Shown here: piece after piece, positions 38,587 through 47,009 of the stretch
Layout: the number at the start of each line of letters is the position of its first letter
How positions within the stretch are numbered: the stretch's first letter is position 1
From: Ideonella alba
GTDB lineage: Bacteria > Pseudomonadota > Gammaproteobacteria > Burkholderiales > Burkholderiaceae_C
NCBI RefSeq assembly: GCF_018069875.1
Contig: NZ_JAGQDF010000001.1
Span: forward strand, 62,001 to 126,000
DNA length: 64,000 nt
Direction: 5' to 3'
Position numbers and translations under genes: made by a program
Notes under the pieces: model-generated
The model's input: only the letters and a program-made list of their open reading frames with translations
Databases searched by the model: none
Told to the model about the DNA's origin: nothing

Positions 38587-39045
38587 TCAGCGCCAGCCGA
38601 AATGCTGGCGCAGCAGCGCGGCGCTGGCATTGACCGGCTGGTGCAGCACATTGGGGAAGCGCGCCACGGCGCCGCGGGTCGGGACCTGCGGCTTGATGGG
38701 GTCGGCGCCCAGCACGGCGATCTTCTCGATGCGCCAGCCGGCGCGGCCGAAGGCCTCCAGGTAGGCCTGGGCGTCGGGCAGGCCCTGCGGGTCCAGCGGG
38801 CTGCCCTGCGGTGACAGGATGAACGCGGTGTGGGTGCAGCGCTGGCGCTGCACCTCGGCGATGAAGTCCTGCGGCGGGGTGCGCGTGTCCTGCAGCGCCG
38901 AGACGCGGGCATACAGGCGCACGGTCTGGCCGCTGGTCAGTTCGATGTCGCGCAGATTGCGGCTGTAGCAGCCGGTCAGGCAGCGCAGCAGCGTGGACTT
39001 GCGGGTGCGCGGGCTGCCGATCAGTACATAGGCGGTGAGGGTCAT
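38587..39045 (-). CDS. Small P-loop-like protein of unknown function
   Basis: 152 residues. The N-terminus YVLIGSPRTRKSTLLRCLTG resembles a Walker A loop (GxxxxRKST) in which Arg replaces the usual last Gly. LRDIELTSGQTVRLYARVSAL and FILSPQGSPLDPQGLPDAQAYLEAFGRAGWRIEKIAVLG follow, giving an alternating beta/alpha pattern as in P-loop NTPases or nucleotide kinases. No family recognised. It is divergent from the gene at 39104, 58 bases away, and convergent with the histidine kinase (the stops abut). Confidence 0.7.
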   Translation of the reverse strand: MTLTAYVLIGSPRTRKSTLLRCLTGCYSRNLRDIELTSGQTVRLYARVSALQDTRTPPQDFIAEVQRQRCTHTAFILSPQGSPLDPQGLPDAQAYLEAFGRAGWRIEKIAVLGADPIKPQVPTRGAVARFPNVLHQPVNASAALLRQHFGWR

Positions 39046-39103
39046 GGGTTGAGCTTAGCGAATCGCGTGCCTGCGTGGCCCGGTATTGCGACAATCTTGC
39101 GCC

Positions 39104-39784
39104 ATGAACGCTCCGATGACCCGACGGGATGCCGAGTTCACGCGCCTGTTCTCGGCCGACGCCACCGGCGCACTGATCGACCCCCACGGCCGCACCCGCG
39201 CGCTGGTGCTGGACTGGCCCGCCCCGGCCGACTGGGCGGCCATGGGCACGCTGTGGCGCGGTGTGCAGGACACGCTGGGCTGGCCGGCGCCGGCGATCGC
39301 GGTGTCGGGCGACGCGCTGCAGCTGTGGTTCTCGCTGGCCGAGCCGGTGGACGCCGCCACCGCGCAGGCCCTGCTGGCCGCGCTGCGCGAACGCTTCCTG
39401 CCGGCGTCCCAGGCCGCCCGGGTGGGCGGCTGGCCGCGCGACGGTCAGGCCGCGCCGCGACCCGGGGCTGTGCTGCCTGGCGAGGACCGCTGGTCGGCCT
39501 TCGTGGCGCCCGACCTGGCGCCGCTGTTCGCCCAGACGCCCTGGCTGGACGTGCCGCCCGGCGACGACGGCCAGGCCACGCTGCTGGCCGGCCTGGGCAG
39601 CGTGTCGGCCGATCGGCTGACGCCGCTGCAGCCGACGGCCCAGCCCGCGGCCACAGCGGTCACGGCGGTCACGGCGGTCACCGCCGCGACCGACCCGCGG
39701 GCCTTCCTGCTGCAGGTGATGAATGATCCGGCGGTGCCGCTGGCGCTGCGCATCGACGCCGCCAAGGCCCTGCTGCCGCGCTGA
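39104..39784 (+). CDS. Hypothetical protein; its 3' end is duplicated at 44516-44734
   Basis: 226 residues from ATG 39104. No known domain is recognised; the central part (ALVLDWPAPADWAAMGTLWRGVQDTLGWPAPAIAVSGDALQLWFSLAEPVDAATAQALLAALRERFL) looks like a primase/AEP-type or replication-associated fold in style, but this is weak. A linker with three Ala-Val-Thr repeats precedes the conserved tail DPRAFLLQVMNDPAVPLALR. The last ~75 codons recur as a remnant after the giant gene that follows. Confidence 0.7.
   Translation: MNAPMTRRDAEFTRLFSADATGALIDPHGRTRALVLDWPAPADWAAMGTLWRGVQDTLGWPAPAIAVSGDALQLWFSLAEPVDAATAQALLAALRERFLPASQAARVGGWPRDGQAAPRPGAVLPGEDRWSAFVAPDLAPLFAQTPWLDVPPGDDGQATLLAGLGSVSADRLTPLQPTAQPAATAVTAVTAVTAATDPRAFLLQVMNDPAVPLALRIDAAKALLPR
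39557..39784 (+). repeat. Left copy of a ~220-bp imperfect direct repeat
   Basis: The final 76 codons of the gene at 39104 match 44516-44734 in the same orientation and frame. The last 30 codons differ by one residue (Gln to Pro). The copies differ by nine bases in the Ala/Val/Thr linker, the size of one tandem unit. The pair flanks the 39960-44441 gene. Confidence 0.9.
39656..39682 (+). repeat. Three 9-bp tandem units
   Basis: GCGGTCACG repeated three times (last unit ends in CC) encodes the AVT-AVT-AVT linker. Absent from the right-hand duplicate, so likely a slippage site. Confidence 0.8.
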
Positions 39785-39887
39785 CGCGTTGCCCGGTGGC
39801 CGCAGGCGGCGTCGCATCCGTCGTCGGCCGGGGACCCGGCACAGCCAGCGCTAACGGCGCTAATCGCCAGCGCGGCTCGCGGATTCC

Positions 39888-39893
39888 TATACT
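39888..39893 (+). promoter_or_regulatory. Candidate -10 element and repeat upstream of the giant gene
   Basis: TATACT stands out in very GC-rich DNA 66 bases before ATG 39960. The -35 position (around 39865-39870) matches consensus poorly. Two direct copies of GCGCTAA (about 39849-39864) lie just upstream and could bind an activator. A GAGGAG ribosome binding site sits before the start codon. Confidence 0.45.
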
Positions 39894-39959
39894 GCCGCTG
39901 GACAGCGGGCGCGCCAGTCTCCGGCGGGGCCTGCCCCACTTCGTACGAGGAGCGATGCC

Positions 39960-42900
39960 ATGGCCGATTACCTGTCCGAGAGCGAGTGGAAAAAGGAGCT
40001 CAAGAAGCACGACAAGCTGTCCGCCACGGGCCTCTCCGAATTGCTGCGCGACATCGACAAATGCGCTGCCCGGAAGGACCATGCGGGCCAGCTGAAGGCC
40101 CTCGACGAGCTGCGCGACAAGGTCGGCAAGCTGCGCGCCAAGCAGTCCTCGAACAAGGAGCTGTGCAAATACCTCGACGCGATGCTGGCGGCGATCAAGG
40201 ACGCCGAAAAGCAGGTCGAGAAGCGCCTGGAGGACGACGACAGCGAGGTTGACGAGGGCGCCAAGCTCGGCGAGCTGCTGCTGGCGGTGCTGCCCCGGGT
40301 GCGGCGACTGAAGGTCGAGGCCCCCTGGCACTTTGTCGTCGCCCAGGGCAAGCCGCCCGGACTGTTCATCTCGCGCACCGCGATCTCACCCGCCCATGTG
40401 CAGCGGGCCAAGGACGCGCGCACCGGCAGCGGTGCCATCCTCAAGGGCGACTGCTACGGGGAGGAAGGCATCACTGTCTTCGATCTGCTGGAGCAGGTGC
40501 CGCCGCCGGGTCTGGGCAAGCGGCTCAAGGAGGCGATCAAGGCGCTCACGGGCCTCAATGTCAAGCTGGTGGTGCGCGGGGGCGGGGCCCAGATCGACGA
40601 TGAGCTCGACGAGGACGATCCGGGCGTGTCCAACCCGCAGCCGCTGTACGGTGAACAGGCCAACCAGGAGCAGGCCTACCGACAGCTGCTGCAGGAGGTG
40701 GCGCCGCTGCTCAATGCCGCACTGGTGGCGCCGGACGCGCCCGCCGATGCGCTGCGCCAGGCCTTCACCGAGGCCGGCCGGCTGGCTGGCGAACGCCGTT
40801 TTGGCGATGCGCTCGCGCCGCTGCGCGAGGTCCTGGAATCCGCCCGGGATGCGCTGGCTGCCGCCACACGCCACGTCACCGACTGGGCGCAGCCGCAGGC
40901 ACTGGAGCTGTCGCAGCTCAAGGCTGCAGGGTCACCCCACCTGGCGGAGCTGACCCGGCTGATGCAGGCGGCGCTGGAACATGCCCGCGGTCGTCGCTGG
41001 AGCGAAGCGGTCACCGCGATGGAGGACTTCGACGCGCTGCTGATCCGCGCCCGCACCGAGGCCCGCGCGCCCGAGCTGTCGCGCGCGAGCCAGGGGCATG
41101 CCGACGAGCGCCAACGCCAGCTGTTCAGCGACTGGGCCAATGGCCTGGCGCCGGAGCTGTTGCGCCTGAAGAACGGCAGCCACCCCGATATCGAGACGAT
41201 TGCCGCGGCAGTCAAGCAGGCCCTGGAGCAATCGGCCAAGGGTGATTTCGAGACCGCTGCCCGCCTGATGGACGGCGCCAACGACAAGCTGCTGGCGGCC
41301 CTGACCGATCAGCGCAGCGACGAGGTCCGGCAGTCCACGGCGCAGGCGTTCAGTGAGCAGACGGCCTTCTTCACGGAGTGGGCCAAGGGCACGACGGCGT
41401 CGCTGACCGAGCTCAAGCTGGGCGGCGCCCCGGGCCTGGCCGAGATCGGCGAGCTGATCAAGGCGACGCTCGAGGCCGCCCGGCAGCACCGCTGGGACGA
41501 CGCGGTGCAGGCCATGCAGGACGCCGATGCGCTGATCGCCGAGGCGCTGCGGACCCTCAGTGCAAGCCGCGTGCTGGCCGACCTCGACCAACCCCGCGAT
41601 GAGGCCGAGAGGCTCTACCGCACGCGTCGTCAGGCGCTGGAGGAGCGGCTTCAGCGCGCCCGCACGGATCCCGCGATCCAGGGACCGGCCAAGGCGTTGT
41701 TCGATGGCATCGACGAGGCCGTCGCCCAGGGCCAGTTCGTTGTCGCGCTGAACCAGCTCAACCAGTTGGTGGCGCTTTGCCAGGAGCGCGGCAGCACGCT
41801 GCGCCAGACGCTGGCGGAGCTGTACGACAGCGCTGACCCGAATGTCTGGCCCCTGTCGATGGACAAGGATGCCGACCGCTGGCGCAACGACATCACGCGC
41901 CTGCTCAAGGACTGGGACCTGGGCACCGCCGCCGCCGAGCTGGCGAAGTTCCGCGAGGCGATCCAGGTGGCCAAGCGGGCGTTGCCGGTGGACTTCACCG
42001 AGATGCGCGACCTGCGCGATCTAGAAACCCGGCACCGCAACGCCGGCCTGCAGAACGCGGCCTTCGCGCGCAACACCGAGCAGTCGCGCAGCGCCGCCTT
42101 GCGCATCGTGCGCGAGGACGGCACGCTGTCGATCGACCAACTGCCCGAGTTGATGCGCGACCTGCCGTTCTCGCGCTCCGACGAGAGCCTGGGCGCGGTG
42201 CTCGAGGACATGGGCGAGAGTGGGGTCGACCACCTGCCGCCGTCCAAGCACACCCGGCGCATGCTTGAGCGCCTGCGTGACGAGCCCGAACTGCGCGAAG
42301 CGCTGATGGCGATCCGGGCGCCGGCCCCCGAGAGTCCGGCGAGCGACATGATCCGGGCGACCCTGGGACTGCCCAACGATGCGGTGCTGACCGATGCCCA
42401 TGCGCGCCGTGCCGCCACGGCGGCGCTGCTGAGCCAACTGCGCCAGTCGGACGCCGGCTCGTGCTTTGCGACCTCGGTGGCGATCGGCGCGCAGACGCGC
42501 AACCCCGCGCGCTTTCTGCAGGACCTGCAGTCGCTGTTCAGCAGCGGCAAGATCACCCGCACGCTCAACGGCAAGCCGGTCGAAGCCCGGTTGAACCTGG
42601 ACATGAGCACCACCGACCTGGAGAAGGTTCAGCCGGTGCGCCGGGAGGCGTCGGGTCTGGACAAGACGCCGGCCTTCATGGCCGTGCTCCATGCACTGGG
42701 CCTGCCGCCCAAGGAGCATGCCGGCGCGATCGACCGGGCCCTGGCTGAGCTGCTGGGCGGCGCCGACCAGGGTGATCTGGCGCCGCAGACCATCATCGCC
42801 ACCCTGGTCAAGCAGCAGAAGGCCGCGCGCCAACTGGGCGATGAGGACGCGAAGAAGCTGGACAACGCGGCACGCACCGCCTTCCAGGGCCAGCAGGACA

Positions 42901-44441
42901 ACCGACTGCTGCGGGCCTGGGAGTACACCGTGGCCTCGTTGGTCGAGGATGACTCGCGGTCGCAGTCACGCACCCAGACCTTGCGCGCGACCGCCTCGTC
43001 CGACCTTACCTCGCAACTGTTGACCTCCGCGAACGCGACACTGACCAGCGGCGGCTCGGGCGGAGCCAATGCGCAGCAGGTCTTCAATGCGCTGCGTGGC
43101 GAAATGAGTCGGCTCGTGGGGACGCGGCTGAAGGCCGTCTACGATGCATCGACCAAGACGGCGCCCGCCCCCGACGGATCGTCCAGCCGCGGCGTCTGGG
43201 CGCTGCTGGACAGCGAGACCGGGACCAAGCTGGGCGATCCGGCCAGCTACAAGAAGTCGCTCGATGCGATCGCGCGCCAGGCCCTGGCGGTGTTTCCATC
43301 CGATCCGGAGCGCGCACTGGCGCAGCGCTTCGTCGACCGGCTGGTGGCCGACCTCGCGCCCGCGAAGGCGCCCCAAGGCGGCGGCGGGCATGGCTCGCGT
43401 GACATGATCAGCGTGTTCTACGGGCACGACACGGCGATCGAGGTCGAGGACATCACCAACCCGACGCCCGACCAGCTGATGACCTGGGTGATCGGCCGCA
43501 GCGATGCGATGCACAAGAGCCACGGGAAGGACTTCAGCGAGCAGCCGGAGTCGTCCGGCACGCTGATGCGCAACAGCATCCACGCCTTCAACTTCCGTCC
43601 CGGGACGGCAGGACTGCGGGACATGGCCGGCGAAGGCGATGCCACGCCGCAGGAGAAGGCCGAACAGTTCAAGAAGGACGAGAAGGCGCGCAATCGGGTG
43701 CTGCGCGCGGTCAGCCTGCCGTTGAATGACCCGATCGATGGCCCGGTCCAGCAGATCGTGGACGATGCGATCAGTTGGTACAACTCCACAACGCGGGCCA
43801 GCGTCCGAGCGACGATCCAGAACAAGCTGCGGGCCCTGGGCAAGCGTGAGGTCAGTGCCGGCTGGCTGGCCAAGGTGATCGAGGCTGCGGTGGACGAGAC
43901 TGAGCCCACGCACGCCAATGTCGCGAAGCGCAAGAAGAAGGCCATGGGCAACCTGTCCAGGTCGGTGATGGCCCGCGTGGCCCCCCCGGTGCCTGCGTCG
44001 GAGGTCGACGGACGGCTGGACGAGGTACTGGGAGCACTGAAGGTGCCGCAGGACCAACTGGCCGAGGGCAAGAAGAAGGCCCTGGCACGTCTGCCCAAGG
44101 GCAAGGACGCCGGGATGAGCGTGCTCAAGGACGCGGTCGACGCCGCCCTCAACGAGCAGGGCGTGCCGCGCAGCGACGACAACAGCGGCCACCGCATCTT
44201 CGAGGCCCTCAAGCCCAAGCCGTCGCTCAAGGGACTGGTGTTCGCCGACACCAACTGGGGCGACGGTGACCATGTCACCATGATGACGTGGATCCTCAAT
44301 CCGGTGACGGACGAGGTGGAACTGTGGGCGATGAACGAGGATGGCAGTGGCGCCCATCAACTGGAGCACGACGACTGGATCAAGGGCACCAACTGGTCCG
44401 TGCCGAAGGATCCTTCACAGGTGGGAGGCGTGCGCGGTTGA
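39960..44441 (+). CDS. Giant helical-repeat protein with papain-like cysteine peptidase motif
   Basis: 1493 residues with no signal peptide or membrane helix. Residues 1-100 are charged and helical (KKELKKHDKLSATGLSELLRDIDKCAARKDHAGQLKALDELRDK). Residues ~118-215 form an alpha/beta domain (PWHFVVAQGKPPGLFISRTAISPAHVQRAK, ILKGDCYGEEGITVF, GLNVKLVVRGGG). Three tandem ~82-residue repeats begin with a WA motif at residues 309, 392 and 474 (each about Trp-Ala, then LxxLKxxGxPxLxEI, then ALExAxxxxWxxAVxxM); related units flank them. Q829-SDAG-SC835-FATS is a good papain-type oxyanion-Gln/catalytic-Cys motif. A candidate catalytic His is H1438 (TNWGDGDHVTMMTWILNP), with N1447 or N1459 as third residue, leaving a ~600-residue insertion. 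I infer a cysteine-peptidase effector or toxin. Flanked by direct repeats. Confidence 0.8.
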   Translation: MADYLSESEWKKELKKHDKLSATGLSELLRDIDKCAARKDHAGQLKALDELRDKVGKLRAKQSSNKELCKYLDAMLAAIKDAEKQVEKRLEDDDSEVDEGAKLGELLLAVLPRVRRLKVEAPWHFVVAQGKPPGLFISRTAISPAHVQRAKDARTGSGAILKGDCYGEEGITVFDLLEQVPPPGLGKRLKEAIKALTGLNVKLVVRGGGAQIDDELDEDDPGVSNPQPLYGEQANQEQAYRQLLQEVAPLLNAALVAPDAPADALRQAFTEAGRLAGERRFGDALAPLREVLESARDALAAATRHVTDWAQPQALELSQLKAAGSPHLAELTRLMQAALEHARGRRWSEAVTAMEDFDALLIRARTEARAPELSRASQGHADERQRQLFSDWANGLAPELLRLKNGSHPDIETIAAAVKQALEQSAKGDFETAARLMDGANDKLLAALTDQRSDEVRQSTAQAFSEQTAFFTEWAKGTTASLTELKLGGAPGLAEIGELIKATLEAARQHRWDDAVQAMQDADALIAEALRTLSASRVLADLDQPRDEAERLYRTRRQALEERLQRARTDPAIQGPAKALFDGIDEAVAQGQFVVALNQLNQLVALCQERGSTLRQTLAELYDSADPNVWPLSMDKDADRWRNDITRLLKDWDLGTAAAELAKFREAIQVAKRALPVDFTEMRDLRDLETRHRNAGLQNAAFARNTEQSRSAALRIVREDGTLSIDQLPELMRDLPFSRSDESLGAVLEDMGESGVDHLPPSKHTRRMLERLRDEPELREALMAIRAPAPESPASDMIRATLGLPNDAVLTDAHARRAATAALLSQLRQSDAGSCFATSVAIGAQTRNPARFLQDLQSLFSSGKITRTLNGKPVEARLNLDMSTTDLEKVQPVRREASGLDKTPAFMAVLHALGLPPKEHAGAIDRALAELLGGADQGDLAPQTIIATLVKQQKAARQLGDEDAKKLDNAARTAFQGQQDNRLLRAWEYTVASLVEDDSRSQSRTQTLRATASSDLTSQLLTSANATLTSGGSGGANAQQVFNALRGEMSRLVGTRLKAVYDASTKTAPAPDGSSSRGVWALLDSETGTKLGDPASYKKSLDAIARQALAVFPSDPERALAQRFVDRLVADLAPAKAPQGGGGHGSRDMISVFYGHDTAIEVEDITNPTPDQLMTWVIGRSDAMHKSHGKDFSEQPESSGTLMRNSIHAFNFRPGTAGLRDMAGEGDATPQEKAEQFKKDEKARNRVLRAVSLPLNDPIDGPVQQIVDDAISWYNSTTRASVRATIQNKLRALGKREVSAGWLAKVIEAAVDETEPTHANVAKRKKKAMGNLSRSVMARVAPPVPASEVDGRLDEVLGALKVPQDQLAEGKKKALARLPKGKDAGMSVLKDAVDAALNEQGVPRSDDNSGHRIFEALKPKPSLKGLVFADTNWGDGDHVTMMTWILNPVTDEVELWAMNEDGSGAHQLEHDDWIKGTNWSVPKDPSQVGGVRG

Positions 44442-44515
44442 GGCCGCGCCGCTGACCTGACATCGCCCACCAGGGCGCTGGCGCAGCAGGGGCGGGGTGA
44501 CGGCCTGCCGCGCTG

Positions 44516-44734
44516 CCCGGCGACGCCCGCCAGGCCACGCTGCCGGCCGGCCTGGGCAGCGTGGCGCCCGATCGGCTGACGCCGCCGCGGCCGCCGGCCC
44601 AGCCCGCGGCGGTACCGGTCGCAGCCGCCGCCGACACCGCCGACCCGCGGGCCTTCCTGCTGCCCGTGATGAACGATCCGGCGGTGCCGTTGGCGCTGCG
44701 CATCGACGCGGCCAAGGCCCTGCTGCCGCGCTGA
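44516..44734 (+). pseudogene. 3' fragment of the 39104-39784 gene (right direct repeat)
   Basis: An in-frame copy of the end of the 39104 gene (PGDARQATLPAGLGSV, then a changed linker, then DPRAFLLPVMNDPAVPLALR) preceded in frame by a TGA at 44498-44500 and without its own start. It is a gene remnant. The surrounding 44442-44810 gap (369 bases) contains nothing else I can support. Confidence 0.85.
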
Positions 44735-44810
44735 GGATGCTCGCGCAAGCGCCGGCGCAGGCGCAGAATCGGCGCTGGGCGCTTCGACCCGGACACCGAC
44801 AGGAGACACC

Positions 44811-45176
44811 ATGTTCCAGCGCGATACCTGCTGCACCCTGGTCCCGTATTTCACCGTCCAGGAGGGGCGGCTCAACGACTTCCAGGCCCTGGGGCCGCGC
44901 TTCGTCGAGAAGACGCGCACCGAACCGGGCTGTCTGCACTACGCCTTCTCCTACAGTGGCAACACCGCCCACTGCCGTGAAGGCTATGTGGACGCCGCCG
45001 CGGTGCTGGCCCACCTGGACAACGTGGGTGAGCTGCTGGGCGAGGCGCTGAAGATCGCCAGCATCCAGCGGCTGGAAGTGCATGGTCCGGCGGCTGAACT
45101 GGACAAGCTGCGCGGGCCGATGGCGGCGCTGAACCCGCAGTTCTTCGTGCTGGACGAGGGCATCCGGCGCGCCTGA
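44811..45176 (+). CDS. Antibiotic biosynthesis monooxygenase (ABM)-like protein
   Basis: 121 residues with the dimeric alpha/beta-barrel pattern of ABM proteins: TLVPYFTVQEGRLNDFQALGPRFVEKTRTEPGCLHYAFSYSGNTAHCREGYVDAAAVLAHLDNVGELLGEAL. A good ribosome binding site (AGGAGA) lies before the ATG. Related proteins are heme or quinol monooxygenases or just ligand binders; function here is unknown. Confidence 0.85.
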   Translation: MFQRDTCCTLVPYFTVQEGRLNDFQALGPRFVEKTRTEPGCLHYAFSYSGNTAHCREGYVDAAAVLAHLDNVGELLGEALKIASIQRLEVHGPAAELDKLRGPMAALNPQFFVLDEGIRRA

Positions 45177-45188
45177 GGCGCGGGCGTC

Positions 45189-47009
45189 TCAGCGCGGCCC
45201 GTCCGGGTCCCAGCCCGGCGCGCGCTGGCGCTGCGCCAGCGCCTCGCGCTCCTGGGCGAACAGCTCTTCGAGCTGCTGCCGGCCCTGCTTGGCCATCGAC
45301 ACCAGCGCCTGCTCGTCGCGGTGGTGGGGGTACGTGCGCTCGATCTGCTCCACCAGGTGCTGGCGGTAGCGCATGGCCAGCTGGCGGGCCTGGTGGGGCA
45401 GCCAGCCCAGTTGCTCCAGCACGCGGCGGGCGCTGAACAGCGCCGAGTCCATGGTCTCGCGGTCGATCATGTCCACACCCCGGTCGCGCAGCGCGTAGTA
45501 ATGCTGCACGTTGCGCGCCCGGGCCACCAGCGTCAGCTGGGGGAAGTGCTGGCGGGCGGCCTCGGCCAGCGCGATGCTCTGCTCGACATCGTCGATCGCG
45601 ATCACCAGCACCCGCGCCTGCTCGGCGCCGGCCAGGCGCAGCAGGTCCAGCCGGGTGGCATCGCCATAGTGCACCCGGAAGCCGAACTTGCGCAGGAACT
45701 CGACCTGCTCGGCAGAGTGGTCCAGCACGGTGGGGCGGATGCCGTTGGCGTACAGCAGGCGGCCGATCACCTGTCCGTAGCGGCCGAAGCCGGCGATGAT
45801 CACCGGTGCGTCCTGCGGCTCGGCCAGCGCATGCGGTGAATCGCCGTTGCCGCGGGCGAAGCGGGGCAGCACCAGGCGATCGATCAGCACCAGCAGCAGC
45901 GGTGTCACCAGCATCGACAGCGCCACCGTGCCCACCAGCAGTGCGCCGTGGCGCGTGCCGATCACGCCGGCGCCTTCGGCCTGCTGGAACACCACGAAGG
46001 CGAACTCGCCGCCCTGGGCCAGCAGCAGCGTCAGCACCGGTCGCTCGGCCAGCGGCACCTCCACGGCCGTGGCCAGGGCCCAGATCACGGCGGCCTTCAG
46101 CGCCAGGAAGCCCAGCAGCAGGCCCAGCACCAGCCAGCGGTCGGCCCACAGCGCGGCAAAGTCCATCGACATGCCCACGGCCATGAAGAACAGGCCCAGC
46201 AGCAGGCCCTTGAAGGGCTCGACGTCGGTCTCCAGCTCGCGCTTGTACTCGCTCTCGGCCAGCAGCACGCCGCCCAGGAAGGCGCCCAGCGCCATCGACA
46301 GGCCGGCGGCCTCCATCAGGCTGGCAATGCCCACCACCAGGCCCAGTGCCGCGGCGGTGAAGATCTCGGGCGAACGGCTGCGCGCCACCCAGCGCAGCGC
46401 ATGGCGCAGCAGCAGCCGACCGCCCAGGATGATCGCCGCGATCACGCCCACCGCCTTCAGCGCCTCCCAGGCCGGGTGGCCGGTGCCGGCCGCCCCCTGG
46501 CCCAGCAGCGGGATCAGCGCCAGGATGGGGATGGCCGCCACATCCTGCAGCAGCAGGATCGCGAAGCCCGCCTGGCCGCCCGTGGTGGGCAGCAGGTGGC
46601 GCTCCTGCATGATCTGCAGCGACACCGCGGTAGACGACAGCGCCAGCGCCAGGCCGGCGATCACGGCCATCGTCCACGGCGCGCCCAGCGCCCAGCCGGC
46701 ACCGCCCAGCACCAGCGCGCAGCCCAGCAGCTGGGTCGTGCCCCAGCCGAAGATCGGCCGGCGCAGCGCCCACAGCCGCGGCGGCTCCAGCTCCAGGCCG
46801 ATCAGGAACATCATCAGCACCACGCCGAACTCGGCGGCGTGCAGGATCGATTCGGGGTCCTTCACCACCCCCAGGCCGAACGGCCCGATGGCCACACCGG
46901 CCCCCAGGTAGCCGATGATCGAGCCCAGGCCGAAGCGCTTGGCCAGCGGCACGAAGAGCACCGCGGCGGTCAGGTAGATCAGCGCGGCATGCAGCCACTG
47001 CGAGTTCAT
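45189..47009 (-). CDS. KefB/KefC-type potassium:proton antiporter
   Basis: 606 residues from ATG 47009, which overlaps the kefG-like stop (TGATG). About 12-13 membrane helices (1-385) carry the CPA2 features GLELEPPRLW, LALSSTAV and LLLAQGGEFAFVVF. A cytoplasmic RCK/TrkA-N domain has the nucleotide loop GFGRYG (407-412) and DATRLDLLRLAGAEQARVLVIAIDD. In the family, glutathione adducts open the channel and protect against electrophiles. It ends convergent with the ABM gene. Confidence 0.93.
   Translation of the reverse strand: MNSQWLHAALIYLTAAVLFVPLAKRFGLGSIIGYLGAGVAIGPFGLGVVKDPESILHAAEFGVVLMMFLIGLELEPPRLWALRRPIFGWGTTQLLGCALVLGGAGWALGAPWTMAVIAGLALALSSTAVSLQIMQERHLLPTTGGQAGFAILLLQDVAAIPILALIPLLGQGAAGTGHPAWEALKAVGVIAAIILGGRLLLRHALRWVARSRSPEIFTAAALGLVVGIASLMEAAGLSMALGAFLGGVLLAESEYKRELETDVEPFKGLLLGLFFMAVGMSMDFAALWADRWLVLGLLLGFLALKAAVIWALATAVEVPLAERPVLTLLLAQGGEFAFVVFQQAEGAGVIGTRHGALLVGTVALSMLVTPLLLVLIDRLVLPRFARGNGDSPHALAEPQDAPVIIAGFGRYGQVIGRLLYANGIRPTVLDHSAEQVEFLRKFGFRVHYGDATRLDLLRLAGAEQARVLVIAIDDVEQSIALAEAARQHFPQLTLVARARNVQHYYALRDRGVDMIDRETMDSALFSARRVLEQLGWLPHQARQLAMRYRQHLVEQIERTYPHHRDEQALVSMAKQGRQQLEELFAQEREALAQRQRAPGWDPDGPR

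Noticed and set aside
39656-39682. 9-bp tandem repeats as a phase-variation switch
   Set aside because: Unit length is a multiple of three, so copy-number change only alters linker length.
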